A DNA stretch of 64,000 nucleotides from the NCBI RefSeq assembly GCF_027595985.1, contig NC_073313.1, positions 107,564,552-107,628,551 of the forward strand. The letters run 5' to 3'. This DNA is from Sorex araneus. Taxonomy: Eukaryota; Chordata; Mammalia; Eulipotyphla; Soricidae. This document shows, piece after piece, positions 9,776 to 20,849 of the stretch. The translations under genes were made by a program, and so were the position numbers. Each line of letters opens with the position of its first letter. Positions within the stretch are counted from its first letter, which is position 1. The notes beneath the pieces are model-generated. The model was not told the origin of the DNA. It saw only the letters and a list, made by a program, of their open reading frames with translations, and did not search any database.

Positions 9776-11957
9776 TCAGCCGACCTGATCCGTGGCCACA
9801 AATCAGCAAAACTCGTGATGAAGGGCACAATCCCACAGCAGGGTTCAGACCCACTCTCCCCACCCCTCACCCCGGGATTTTGCCAGTCAAGCCACACTGT
9901 ACACCTAGGAGAGCATCTATGAATGGGGACCTGGATACCTGGTGCCATCTCCTCCCTGCACTGGTGAGAGGCAGCCTCCAGGGGCCTGGGGTCTGGAATA
10001 AGTTGTAAATATTGTTCCTGCAACAATAAACAATGGGAAAAGACCTCAAAATAACTCTAAGGCAAATCAGAGAACTAGGGCATGATTCCAAGAGGAACAA
10101 CATTAGAATCATCGTAGTACCAGAAGGACAGGTAGGCAGCCCCAATGAAAAACCACAGTTAAAGAACTCATTGCTGAAAGTTCCCAGAGTTAGAGAATGC
10201 AGGCATCCAAATCCAAGGAGCCAGAAGGGTGCCAGCTAAAAGAGACCCTAATAAAAGTACTCCAAGGCATATCATAGTCAGAATGATGGATGCCATGGGT
10301 AGAGACACAATACTGCAAGCAAAAAGGTCAAAGAAGGAAATCACATACAAAGGAGCACTCCTTAGATTTACAGCAAACCTATCAAAGGAAACCTTGCAAG
10401 CCCAAAGACAATAATGGTATATAGTGAAAAAACTCAATGAAATGAATGCCTCACCACAAATACTTTATCCAGCTAAACTCTCACTCAAACTCAAAGGAAC
10501 CATACACTATTTCACAGGTAAACAACAGCTCAGGAACTTCATAGACTCAAAACCAAACTTAAAAGAAGGACTAAAGGGGCTACTGTAAGACAAGGAAAAA
10601 CCCTACAAGAGCAACAAGCCCTATAGAAATATGGCACAAAACCTCATGACAATAATCTTTCTCAATGTCAATGGTCTAAATGCACCAATTAAAAGACACA
10701 GAGTGGCAAAATGGATTCGGAAACTAAACCTAACATTCTTCTGCCTACAAGAAACACACCTGAACAGTCAGAGCAAACACAGACTCAAAGTCAAAGGATG
10801 GAAAACAATCCTGCAAGCAAACAACTCCCTCAAAAAAGCTGGGGTGGCCATACTAGTATCCGACAACATAGATTTCAAGTTGAAAAGATTAGAAGGGACA
10901 GTGGAAGTCATTTTCTATTTATTAAGGGGTATATGTACAACAGAAAGAAATCACACTTCTAAATGTATACGGACCTAGTGAGGGACCAGCTAAATACTTA
11001 AAACAACTTTAAATATTGTTCCTATATCAAGTACTGCCCTGCTTGGCAAGAAGTGTCACTGGTAACTTAGGCAGCTGGAAACTGGAAATTCCCCTTCCTG
11101 GGGCACTGGGCAGGAAGGGGAGGGCCTGCTGAAGAAGCTGCTATTTGCTGGGCCAGGAAGACAAGCTGTGGAGATGGATCTCAGCCGTTTCCTGCAGCAG
11201 AAGGACATCTTGCATCCATGGATGGTTCTGAGTTTCTTCGAAGGACGGCCAATCAGATGGTCTAGGGGACAAGTACCATCTGATGAGATGCTGACCCTTG
11301 AAGAAACCATTTGTCTGAAGAACACTCGGCCCTTGATGATCTCCTCATCGTGCTCAAAGGACTATATCGCACATCAGGATCCCCAGGGACCAGACCGCAG
11401 CCATCCTGCCAGTGTAGCGATGGTAGCGGATCCACTCAGGAGGACTATACACTCGGGTCCCATCGAAGTCCGTGTAGACCGTGTCCTTGAGCAGCGCCCC
11501 CAAGCCGAAGTCGATGAGTTTAAGCTTGCCACAGCGCCAGGTCGATGAGGATGTTCTCATCCTCGATGCCGCAGCGCAGCACCCCGCCGCTGTGGCAGTG
11601 CAGCACAGCCTCCAGCACCTGCCACAAGAAGCTGCAGGCCAGCTCCTCTTGCAACGCGCCGCGCTCCGTGTGAAGTTGAACAGGTCCTGCACCAGCTCGG
11701 GCCGCTCCAACACCAGCACGAAGCTCTTTGGGCCGCTCGAACCAGTCAAGGAGGCGGTGACGCCGGGGAAGCCCGAGCCCACCTTCCTCAGCAGGAACAC
11801 CTCCATGGGCACGCGGGTGCGGTTGGGCAGCTCACCCAAGTTGGAAATCCGGTCCTTCTCCACGTGCTTGATGGCCACGGCAAGTTGTCGGGGACGCGGA
11901 CGCCTGAGTAGACGGAGCCAAAGCCGTCACCACCCAGCAGCTGGCCCACCTTCACTA
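9776..11957 (-). pseudogene. PIM1: PIM1 kinase retrocopy (processed pseudogene)
   Basis: PIM1 is a constitutively active Ser/Thr kinase. Read on the minus strand without introns: the glycine loop as [13 protein letters not shown] (about 11950-11905), [37 protein letters not shown], then the activation segment [19 protein letters not shown] (11525-11470) with the DFG motif, [11 protein letters not shown], and the C-terminal VFFRQ-like and HPWM-like remains (11325-11190). Frameshifts destroy the catalytic-loop HRD region and the C-lobe. The N-terminal ~35 codons are missing (5' truncation at about 11957). The 3'UTR, recalled from human PIM1, runs 11100-11010, is interrupted by an L1 fragment, and resumes 10019-9776. 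The retained UTR and lack of introns make a retrocopy certain; PIM1 rather than PIM3 fits both the protein and the UTR. Confidence 0.92.
10006..11023 (+). mobile_element. L1 fragment inserted in PIM1 retrocopy, with TSD
   Basis: A plus-strand L1 piece carries the ORF1 C-terminal half (NNIRIIVVPEG near 10100, broken) and the start of ORF2 (10631, MAQNLMTIIFLNVNGLN; LQETHL near 10750). It stops inside the endonuclease at about 11005 with no 3'UTR and no poly(A). Both sides carry the 14-bp repeat TAAATATTGTTCCT (10006-10019 and 11010-11023), which occurs once in the PIM1 3'UTR. It is therefore a true insertion of a 3'-truncated L1 sequence. Confidence 0.85.
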
Positions 11958-12004
11958 AAGAGTGAAGGGTTTGGAAGTCTAAATACATTACCTCCTCCAG
12001 GGAT

Positions 12005-12193
12005 ATTTTCACTTTTTTCAATTGAACCAGCATGAGATACACAGTTACAAAGTTGTTCAGGATTGGGTTTCAGCCCTACAATGTTCTGATACCCAAATCT
12101 TCACCAGTGTACATTTCCCACCACCCGAGTCCCCAGTTTTCCTCCTGCCACTACCTCAGCCTGCCTCTATGGCAGACACTTTTCTTCTCTCTC

Positions 12194-12227
<34 letters not shown>

Positions 12228-12755
12228 CTCCTCCTCCTCCTCCTCCTCCTCCTCCTCCTCTCTCCGTTTAGGCATTGTGGTTTGCAATACAGATACTACA
12301 ATACTGGAGATTATCATGTATATCACTTTATCTGCTTTCAGCACTCAGTTCCTGTCCAAAGTGATCATTTCCAACTATCATTGCCATAGTGCTCCCTTTT
12401 CTGTCCTAACTGTCCTCCCTTCATTCGTGGCAAGCTTCCAACCATGGGCCAGTCCTTTTTGCCTTCGTTTCTTCTGTCTTTGGGTATTAATCTCATATTA
12501 TGGTTTTTTTTGTATTCCTCAAATGAGTGTGGTAATTCATGTCTGTCCCTCTGCCTCTGACTCATATCACTCAGTATGATACTCCCCATGTCCACCCATG
12601 TATAAGCAAATTTCATGACTTCATTTTTCCTAGCTGCTGCTTAGTATTCCATTGTGTAAATCTACCATAGTTTCTTTATCATCTGTTCTTGGGCACTTGG
12701 GTTGTTCACAGAGTCTGGCTACTGTGAATAGTGCTACAAATAACATAGAAGTGCA
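12005..12755 (-). mobile_element. L1 3' portion of an inverted (twin-primed) L1
   Basis: Minus-strand L1 3'UTR ('ttgaaccagcatgagatac' at the tail end, 12020), the TC/CTC tract and the ORF2 C-terminal text to about 12755. It is followed at once by the opposite-strand ORF2 piece 12765-12990. The two are adjacent in L1 order, so they form one insertion with an inverted 5' segment. Confidence 0.82.
12181..12261. repeat. (TC)n(CTC)n tract in L1 3'UTR
   Basis: About 42 bases of CT dinucleotide followed by ten CTC units, lying in the variable polypyrimidine zone of the L1 3'UTR. The translated Glu/Arg-rich or Ser-rich open frames here are artefacts. Confidence 0.95.
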
Positions 12756-12764
12756 TGCCATGGA

Positions 12765-12990
12765 GACTGGCATACATCAAAAGAACAACTAGTATTGGCG
12801 CAGATGCTGGGAGATAGGGGCTCTCATTTATTGCTGGTGGGAATACTGACTGGTCCAGCATTTTTGGAAAACAATATGGGCATTTCTCAAAAAACTAGAA
12901 ATACAACCTCCATATAACCTAGAAATACCTCTCCTTGGAATATACCCTAGGGGCCCCAAAACACAATGCAGAAAAGCTATCTGCACTTTG
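12765..12990 (+). mobile_element. Inverted 5' segment of the same L1
   Basis: Plus-strand ORF2 text ('ttgctggtgggaatactg', 'ttttggaaaacaatatgg', 'ggaatataccctaggggcc') ends where the minus-strand part begins in L1 coordinates. This is the classic 5' inversion outcome of twin priming. Confidence 0.8.
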
Positions 12991-13099
12991 ATATCTGCAC
13001 TTCTGAGAAAGTTAGCACTTCTTTACTAATAGCAATTCAAGCAGGAAGGAAGATACTTAGAAATGTTTTGAGGAGCAAAAATGCTTTCTCCAACTCTTG

Positions 13100-13250
13100 A
13101 AGTCACAGCAATTCTGCCAGAGATCTCTTTGTTTCTGATGTGTCATCTCTGTGTTTAGATTAAATAATAAAATGCATAAAAGTATTTTGCACATTACTTG
13201 GTACATAGTAAGAATACAATAAATCTAGATGTTTCTCTTGATCACACTTC
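13100..13250 (+). mobile_element. MIR SINE remnant
   Basis: 'ttagattaaataataaaatgc' followed by 'ttggtacatagtaagaatac' and 'aataaat' is the decayed 3' half of a mammalian-wide MIR element. Confidence 0.6.
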
Positions 13251-13542
13251 AACCTCATAGCACCAGCTTTGAAAAACATATCATGTTACTCTGAATGTTG
13301 CCTGTTCTGGAAATATTGTATGTAGCTTGCACAGGCTGATAAATTGTGCAGTAGGCAGAAAAGGTTCAAAAAGGGAGATTCTAATTATCTTGGAGGTAGG
13401 GATTGCTGCATATAAGAATTCTTAATAGATCATGCATTTTACATGAGAAAAGGTGAAGGGAGTGCCATAAAAATGTGTAACTTGAGAATGTCTTGAAAGT
13501 ATGTGTGGGGAGACAGTAGAGTATGCTGGTTAAAGACTTAAG

Positions 13543-13705
13543 ACTTGGGGCCAGAGATAGTACAACAGATTGGTTGCTTGCCTTGCCTGCTGCTTTCCCA
13601 GGTTTTATTCCCAGCACCCGATTTAGTCCCCTGAGAATTAATAGAGTGATTTCTGAGCACAGAGTATGAGCAGTTTCAAGTATACACACCCCCTACCCCC
13701 CAAAA
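13543..13705 (+). mobile_element. SOR SINE, old
   Basis: Head 'ggggccagagatagtacaac', 'ttgcttgccttgcc', B box 'ggttttattcccagc', body 'tgatttctgagcacagag', and a C/A-rich end. Confidence 0.82.
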
Positions 13706-13714
13706 GAACTTGAT

Positions 13715-13800
13715 ATTATATAGCATGATGGATCAAAGTTGGAATCCTAGCACTGCCACTTATTAGCTTTGTGACCCTTGGAATGTTAATGTGACATAAA
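13715..13800 (+). mobile_element. MIR core remnant
   Basis: 'ggaatcctagcactgccact' then 'tattagctttgtgaccctt' is the MIR core region; the rest is decayed. Confidence 0.6.
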
Positions 13801-15419
13801 TGAAAGCCAACTATGTGAGTACAAGAAAAGGTGATTTACTCCAAGCCTACTGTAACAGGAAAGTCAGTTACAGTCACTCAGGTGTAAGTCAGAGATTCAA
13901 AGGCAGGCAGATGGGAGAAGCTGTATGTGGCAAAAATAAAGGCTTCACATCTGCTGTGGTTGGAGGTTTGGGGCGTGGGAAGATGTAGACAGGCTGACTG
14001 GAAGCAAGATATTCTTTGTGATTGATTGATCCAAAGTTGAAAGCAGGGATGAAAATTAAAGAAGTGATGAATTAGTGTTCCAGCCCTAGTTCTTTGGGGG
14101 CAAATTGCTACTGGAATTAAAACTTGGCTTTTAGATTGTCACTAGAAATGGCAGGCTGACTTTCTTTAAGTCTGACTTCAAGCAGGTTGGCTTCTTGACT
14201 GTTTCTGGTTGCTAAGGGTTTAGTTTCCTGCACACTTTTAGCACATTGTAGGTCAGAGTTCTATTTTATACATGGTCCGGTCATTGTCCATTTGTGTATT
14301 CAGTTTCTTACCACTTAACTTTTCAGAGTCTCAGTTTTCTCTATTTTAATGGGTTATTAAGGCTTGATTATATCAAAATGCACAGATTGCTGTCCCTGGC
14401 ACAGCAAAGGCTGCTCAATCATTGTCCAATTAAGAAACAAATGCTTGATGGTGTATTATTGATGAGTTTAGGGAGAGCCTGACATTTGTTTATGTCCTTA
14501 AAAAGGCAGAGAAATTTAGTTTTACTATATTTGCATTTATTTTATGCCTGGTTTCTTCAAGCCATAAATAAGTATAACCCTGAGCCATAAGTTAGTGTTT
14601 TTTCAGTCTCTTCTGTGATATCTTCTGCTTACATGCACTCTTGTCTTCAGGTTTAGGAGTAACCAATTCTTTCTCAGTAATAATCCTTTCTGTGTATCAG
14701 GAAAAGCTCATGTAGAGATTTGTCCAACCATGAGCACTAGAAGTTCTGTGGTACACTTTGGGGTGGGGAGCTTTGTTTATCTGGATAAGCTCAGTGATCT
14801 AAGAATCTACATGCAAACCCTTTAATTCAGCATGAATCTCTTCACTTTGAGGGATCAGAAGTAATAATTCAGTCCTTTTAGACAACTGACTCTTTGTCTA
14901 AGTACCACTCTTGCTCTCTGTACTCCTATCAAAGTCACCATTGTAACAATGAGCGGCATACTGTGCTTCTAAAGAGTGACATCTTGCAGGACTTGGTTGG
15001 CTTTTTGCATACACATGCTTTTGAGATCCTGTACACTTTCCAGGTGTTGATAAAGCAAACACAAACACTTGCATCTTTTGATATATATGGGTTTGTAGGG
15101 TGTTCAGGATCAACTTAATAGGAAACTATTTGGATACCACCTAAGGCTACTAATGAAAGAGGAAAGTGATGGCTCTTGGGAGAACAGTTGAGCAAGGCAG
15201 GAATTTTTTGTGAAAGTTTAATTTTGAGGACTAATTGAGATGTGTCTGTAAGCATATTTGCATACATATTATATAAATAGATATGAGTTTTTGTCACCTC
15301 AGTGCCTTGATAACAAGTCCTGACATAAGAAAACAGTGGAGTAGTTTTCCTTGAAGTATGAAAGAAGCAGTTAACAGGAAGGAAAAATACAAAGTGTAGT
15401 ATTCAAAAAGTAGCAAACC
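13801..15419. other. No gene; unclassified AT-rich sequence
   Basis: Several short open frames (for example 13800-13988, 14294-14482, 14894-15118) have no recognisable domain, no splice-bounded pattern and no codon-position bias I can see. I treat them as chance frames. Confidence 0.45.
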
Positions 15420-15598
15420 AGACTGAAGAGACAGTGAGGAGTTAAGATGTTTGTTTTGTAACTCATCAACCCTAGTTGAATCCCTGTCACCACATATGAT
15501 CCCATTATATCACTTTGGAGTGACCCCTGAGCACAGAGCCAGGAATAAGACCTGAACGCCACCAAATTTGGCACGAACAACAACAACAACAAAAGATA
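15420..15598 (+). mobile_element. SOR SINE with (AAC)n tail
   Basis: Head 'gactgaagagacagtgagg', B box 'gttgaatccctgtcacc', body 'gagcacagagccaggaataa', tail of five or six AAC units. Confidence 0.82.
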
Positions 15599-15649
15599 TC
15601 AAACATAATACATAGCAGTATCAGGAGATAACATATTGCCACTTACCAT

Positions 15650-15850
15650 GAGCCACTCTTTCAAGTAGGTTAAATTTATTGTCTCAGTTAATGCTCATAA
15701 CCACACTATGAGGTAAATACTAGCAACATTGTCATCCTCATCTGACAGACAGAGAGAGGGTAAGGTTACACAATTAGTACGTGGAGCCAGGCAGTCTGAG
15801 ACTAATGTATACACTTAACCATTATGCTATTCTCATAAGATATTATGTAC
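15650..15850 (-). mobile_element. MIR SINE, minus strand
   Basis: 'atcctcatctgacagacag', 'gagggtaaggttacacaatt' and 'gtggagccaggcagtctgag' are the MIR core in reverse orientation. Confidence 0.7.
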
Positions 15851-15864
15851 ACTAAGATTAAAAA

Positions 15865-16095
15865 TAGCTTTAGGAGGTTAAAGTGCTACTACAAGGCATT
15901 ATGATGCACATCTTGCTTGTGGCTGAGCCGGGTTCACTCCCTGGCAACAAGTGGTCTCCCAAGCATTCCTGGGTACATCCCTGGAAGTCCATGAGCACCC
16001 ATAGGGATAGCTTCAAGGACCCCAGTACTTCCAGGATAGCTCAGATAACTCACAGGGCCTGAGTTACATTACATTCATGGACCCTTACATTGAAC
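15865..16095 (+). mobile_element. Highly diverged SOR-like SINE
   Basis: 'gaggttaaagtgctactac', 'catcttgcttgtggctgagc' and 'ggttcactccctggcaac' resemble the tRNA-like head. The body ('agcattcctgggtacatccc') is weak. Low-confidence call. Confidence 0.45.
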
Positions 16096-16496
16096 TGCTA
16101 CCCAGTTAGCTGAGAATTGCAAAAACTAGCTTTAGGAAAGGTTTGGAGAATAATAATAATTATTTCTCCACAGATTTAATAAAGAATAACATGGGGGATA
16201 TTCAGGATGTTTAGGACATCTTTAGGTTTGGAGGGTGATGCCAATGAAGGTTATCTAACAGATACCTTGCCCCATGCCTCCGTTCACCTATTTAAGTCTG
16301 ACTTTTTTTCAATTGGAAACTATTTCCTCAGAAAAACAACTTTGTGATCCTCCAGAGTAGGTTATGCCTAGCTCCAACCCACACCCCCCATATTTACTAT
16401 GAGGAATGCAATAATTTATTATGTCTTCCACCTCAGACATAACAATTTAGTGGGTCTGTCTTGCTTGCCATTGAAATCCTCTTTTCTAGCAGAAAG
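16096..16496. other. No gene or recognised repeat
   Basis: Nothing identified in either strand. Confidence 0.4.
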
Positions 16497-16690
16497 ATTA
16501 GCAGTCTATGATCTGTGGGCCAAATATAGCCCAAAGCCTGTATTTTTAAATAAACTGGTGATATCCAGTGACTTAACTTCATCTCCATATCATCAATAAT
16601 TGCTTGCTTAAGAATTAAATTGCCAAGCTGAGTAGTCAAAATAGATATCATGTGGCCTGAAAGCCTAAAATATTTGCTAGGTTACTGTCC
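16497..16690 (+). mobile_element. hAT-type DNA transposon relic (MER-like)
   Basis: 'tatgatctgtgggccaaata', 'gcctgtatttttaaataaa' and, at the far end, 'ggcctgaaagcctaaaatat' followed by 'ttgctaggttactgtccag' match the same hAT consensus as 7235-7420, in the correct order but with internal deletion. Confidence 0.6.
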
Positions 16691-16744
16691 AGACTTAGTG
16701 CCAATTTTTGTTAGCCTACACATGCTCAATAGATACTTGTGTAA

Positions 16745-16870
16745 TGAGTGCATAGGCGCAAACTTTATTTATCCAATCTTTACATAACACTGAATATAGT
16801 CAGACACTGTTCTAAGTGCTTTACCCATATTGACTCATTTATTTCTCCTAATAATTCAGTGTAAAAGGTG

Positions 16871-16906
<36 letters not shown>

Positions 16907-16995
16907 CCATTTTGCAGGGGAAGAAAGTGGGAAACACAAAAATTGTCCATGACTACGTAGGCTGTAGGTATCAGGGATAGGATTCCAAATTCAGG
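16745..16995 (-). mobile_element. MIR SINE with internal (ATT)n expansion
   Basis: 'cactgttctaagtgctttac', 'cattttgcaggggaagaaag' and the following core text are a minus-strand MIR. An (ATT) run of about 11 units (16871-16904) replaces the usual short TAATAAT zone of MIR. Confidence 0.75.
16871..16905. repeat. (ATT)n microsatellite
   Basis: Uninterrupted ATT repeats within the MIR above; probably polymorphic. Confidence 0.95.
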
Positions 16996-17001
16996 TATTC
17001 T

Positions 17002-17174
17002 GCCGGAGTCATAGTACAGTGGGATGGGTATTTGCCTTGCATGCGGACAACTTGGGTTGTATCCTTGTCATCCCAAATGGTCCCCTGAACACCACCAAGA
17101 GTAATTTCTGAGCATAGAGCCAGGAGTAACCCTTGAGTATCACCTGGTGTTGCCTCCCAAACAAAAAAAAAGTA
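17002..17174 (+). mobile_element. SOR SINE
   Basis: Head 'gccggagtcatagtacagtg', B box 'ttgggttgtatccttgtc', body 'agagccaggagtaaccctt', A-rich tail at 17160-17172. Confidence 0.88.
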
Positions 17175-18364
17175 ACAAATTCAGGTATTCCAGTGCAAGA
17201 GCTATCTGTGTTGTGGGTTCCATGGGTGGGACCTAATTTTTCTGGTGTTCTAATGAGAGAAGTGCTGAGCGAGCTTGAGAAGGGGAAGGATGTGGTCAGA
17301 ACAGCAGTAAAGTGAGATAAAGTCATCTAACTCCATCTAGCCTCTAGAACTTGAGTTGTGATGAGGGGATGCTAAGTGACATAAATGGATGAGAAGCTAC
17401 AAATGAGCAAAGATCACTTGAAAGTAAGAGAATTGAGCTGGTGTTGCAATTTGTCTCCTTATCTGAAACTGTTACCAACATTAATAAGAATTTGCAGTTT
17501 GTTCTGATATTGGACCAGTGTATTTAATCATGGTAGATGACCAAACACTCCACCTCACTCCTACCACATCCAACTGTCTTCAGATACATCCCACTCTGGA
17601 ATATGGCAAACCAACTGATTGGTTTGCTACAAATTTGTCCTCACTCCTAAAAATACCAAAATGCATGAACTATTATTATTGTATTAGAAACTTTCTCCAC
17701 AGTGCCTGAGTTGTAACCGAGCTCCTGGGGAGAGATAAAAATACCATCAAATGCAATTATAGTATAAAGCACAATTCTTGGCCACCAGTAAGTCAGTGCT
17801 GCTGCCTCATCTCTTTTCTGCTATACTGGAGGATGAAACCTTGTTTACGGTGCTTAAGAGACCTTGCTGCACATGATCAAGGGTTTAGAGTTCAGCAAAA
17901 GCAGCTAGTTGCGAGCAAACATATCTGAGAGTGTCCAGAGTACCTATTCTCTTCCTGGAAATACAAGCAGGATATTATACTCATGCTAGAACCAGGGCTA
18001 GGGACTTATGTTGGTCTTGGGGTTAGACGAACCAGAAACTTCAGGGCTTAAAGCCAAAACAAACCTGAAAGTCAGTGTCCAAGAGAAATGCTGAAAAACG
18101 AAATCCAGACAGACAATCAAACTGAAGTACCAATATCAATGGGCAGGCCAAGGGGAGAGAATCTATGCTTAACATAGTAGCAAAAAATCAGGTACAGATG
18201 ACCAAAGCAAGGAGGTTCAGAATGTGAATCAATGACAGAGCTCGTGGAAATTCCCTCTGCTCCTCGGGCAGAGTTTTTCTTGGCTTCCATGGACCTTATC
18301 TTTGAGCAAGGATGACTTGCCTTATCATGACCAAAGAAAGAGAGGCAGGATAAAGAAATGATTG
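17175..18364. other. No gene or recognised repeat
   Basis: About 1.2 kb without recognisable repeat motifs or a credible frame. One of the larger apparently unique stretches, and suitable as an anchor for synteny. Confidence 0.45.
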
Positions 18365-18545
18365 TGAGTTTTGACTAAATTGTGCTGCTTATTGGCTGTA
18401 TTGCTGTTGCTGGTCACTTAACCAAATTAAGCTTCATTTTCCCTATCTATGAAACTAGGGAAATAGAAACTTTATAGTACTTACCTTGTGGGGCTGAAAA
18501 ACTTAGTCCAATAATATGGCAAGGACATAGTGCACTACACAATAT
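18365..18545 (+). mobile_element. MIR SINE
   Basis: 'ctgttgctggtcacttaacc', 'tcattttccctatctatgaa' and 'gtacttaccttgtggggctg' follow the MIR consensus in plus orientation. Confidence 0.72.
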
Positions 18546-18897
18546 GTGTTGTTGAATAGAATAGTATGTTCAGAAGGGCACCAGATTGACTCAAAGGGTA
18601 AGCCAGTTGCAGACAACATCTGCAGATTGCTCACACTTGAAGTCCATACACATGTCCTCTTACCACAAGGCAGGGCCCGGCTTCATAATGTAGTTCCAAA
18701 GACTGACTTTTCAAAGGGCTCTGCTGGCAGCAGAAATATAAGGGAAGTAAAATCACTCCGAGCACTTACTTCTGAGGGGGAATTCTCTTTTGTAGCAACC
18801 TGTATTCCTCCAAAGGAGTAGATTCTAGAAATCTGATCCTGTGAACGAGAAAAAACACAAAAACACAGGTACTCAAGTCATAAGATTCTCCACTGAG
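18546..18897. other. No gene or recognised repeat
   Basis: Contains a 91-codon open frame (18546-18821) with no recognised similarity; I consider it chance. Confidence 0.4.
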
Positions 18898-19103
18898 AAG
18901 AAATATCAGGATGGGGGCTGGAGCGATAGCACAGCGGGTAGGGCATTTGCCTTGCATGCGGCTGGCCAGGGTTCGATTCCCAGCATCCCATATGGTCCCC
19001 TGAGCACTGCCAGGAGTAATTCCTGAGTGCAGAGCCAGGAGTAACCCCTGAGCATCGCCGGGTGTGACCCAAAAAGCAAAAAAAAAAAAGAAATATCAGG
19101 ATG
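18898..19103 (+). mobile_element. SOR SINE, young, with 16-bp TSD
   Basis: Near-consensus copy (18914-19087) flanked by AAGAAATATCAGGATG at 18898-18913 and 19088-19103. The A/T-rich nick side and the A tail fit L1-mediated insertion. This is a good reference copy for the family. Confidence 0.97.
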
Positions 19104-19411
19104 TCCCAAGGTAGTCTGGGTCACATCATTGGCATATGCTAGATGCCAAGTATGCCTTTGAAAAGCTTATAATCTTAGGGTGTTTGTGGGCTGTTTGGTA
19201 GAGATATTCCTACTCTGACCCGCCAGCATTTGTATTGCCCTTCCTGTTTTTCAAAGTGTTGAGAACTATGTTTTCCAAAGTCTATTTTTCTCACCACTTG
19301 CATCAGAATCTACTGGGGGAACCTGCAAAAAGGTAGCCTCTAAAGCCCTGAATTTTAATTCATTAATTCCGATTCATTTTATAATGAGGTGAGGGTTATA
19401 TATATAAATCA
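19104..19411. other. No gene or recognised repeat
   Basis: Possible decayed MIR around 19280-19340; not firm. Confidence 0.35.
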
Positions 19412-19548
19412 GTGCTTGGGGGCTTTGAGCTCTGTGCTAGGGGAGTATTTCCTAGAAGTGCCTGTGGGACCATATAGTGTTGAGGATAAACCAGCTTGGC
19501 TGCATGCAAAGCAAGTGCATTAACCCCTATTCTATCTCCAGCCCAAGG
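19412..19548 (-). mobile_element. SOR SINE, old
   Basis: Minus strand: 'gagctctgtgctaggggag' body and 'tctatctccagccc' head. Confidence 0.78.
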
Positions 19549-19865
19549 TCAACATTTTAAACTTGATACCAGGTGGACCTGTTTTTTCTGATTTTAATTT
19601 TTATCTTTGTAACTTATTTTTTTAAAAATGTGATTTGTATTGGAATTACATTGGTTTATATCATAATTATAAAAATTTTAATGTATGCATTTTAATTTAG
19701 CACCTGCATGTGCTACATTATGATTGCTATCAAAAAGCTAGTATTTTAAGCATATTCAAATGTATTTAATTATTTAAAATGCATAGAATAGATGTCTCTA
19801 GTCCCTGATTTCTATATTCTCCTTACCCATCTGCCATATAAATTTAAGCAAGTACTGGTGTTACT
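19549..19865. other. AT-rich, no gene
   Basis: Very AT-rich with no conserved motif recognised. Confidence 0.4.
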
Positions 19866-20022
19866 GTTTGAACCACACCCGACACTGCTCAAGGAATATA
19901 CTTAGCTCTGTGCTCAGGAGATACCCCTGGCAAAGCTGGCAAACCATGTAGTGCTGGGGATTCAAATCAGGCGTGTTGTGGATGCAATTGCCTTATCTCT
20001 TGCACTATCTCTCCAGCTATAC
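19866..20022 (-). mobile_element. SOR SINE, old
   Basis: Minus strand: 'gaaccacacccgacactgct' tail side, 'gctggggattcaaatcagg' B box complement, 'actatctctccagc' head. Confidence 0.82.
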
Positions 20023-20136
20023 TATTCATGCCTTATGGATATTTGCAGAGTCTTTTCATCAGATACAAGCAAATACCTATATTATTTTTTATTTTACCTC
20101 ATAAAAGTAATCACTCTTTACTCACTTTTATGCTTC

Positions 20137-20341
20137 TAAAATGTAGTATTGGGGCTGGAGCTATAGCACAGCGGGTGGGGCGTTTGCCTTGCACGCGGCC
20201 GACCTAGGTTTGATTCCCAGCATCCCATATGGTCCCCTGAGCACCGCCAGGGGTAATTCCTGAGTGCAGAGCCAGGAGTAACCCCTGTGCACCGCCAGGT
20301 GTGACCCCAAAAAGCAAAAAAAATAAATAAAATGTAGTATT
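20137..20341 (+). mobile_element. SOR SINE, young, with 14-bp TSD
   Basis: Near-consensus body 20151-20327 with AAAAAGCAAAAAAAATAAAT tail, flanked by TAAAATGTAGTATT at 20137-20150 and 20328-20341. Confidence 0.97.
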
Positions 20342-20556
20342 AACTAAAGATCATTGCATATCTGCTATAAAGAACTTCTTTACCATTTTCACAGTTGTGT
20401 AATATTCCATTGCATGGATGTACTAGATCAAACATTTTATATGGACATAGACGCATGGATCATTTGCAGTGCTCTATTAAAAATACAATAAACATATGCA
20501 CATATGCAATGAAGTGGTACCTGCATCATTTTTCAGGTGTAGATAAATTTCCCAAA

Positions 20557-20730
20557 TAGAGCTGACTAGAGAGATAGTATAAGGAGTTAGTTGCTTGTCT
20601 TGCAGGCAGCTGTTCCAGGTTCGATTCCTGGAACTACACACTAAACACTTCCAGGAGCTATCCCTGAGCACAGTACCAGGAGTCAGCCACAAGCACAGCC
20701 AAAGCAGCCCCCAGTAAACAAATAATTAAT
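20557..20730 (+). mobile_element. SOR SINE, diverged
   Basis: Head 'ctagagagatagtataagg', intact B box 'ggttcgattcctgga', body 'gagcacagtaccaggagtc', tail 'aaacaaataattaata'. Confidence 0.85.
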
Positions 20731-20849
20731 AAGTTTCCCAAATTGAAATTTCTTCTTTGGTTGAAGATTAACACCAGGTACTCTGGGGTTCCTGATATCA
20801 TAGGATTATTTTATATTTGATTAAAACTTTATTCTGACTTAAGTGAGAC

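Noticed and set aside
11481-12035. 184-codon plus-strand frame
   Set aside because: It is antisense to the PIM1 retrocopy, whose GC-rich codons leave the opposite strand open.
12022-12579. 185-codon open frame with long Ser/Leu run, and opposite Glu/Arg-rich frame
   Set aside because: Both are translations of the (TC)n(CTC)n tract and L1 3'UTR.
18914-18990. tRNA gene
   Set aside because: The A and B boxes belong to the SOR SINE head, which recurs dozens of times; no intact cloverleaf with CCA-side pairing was seen.
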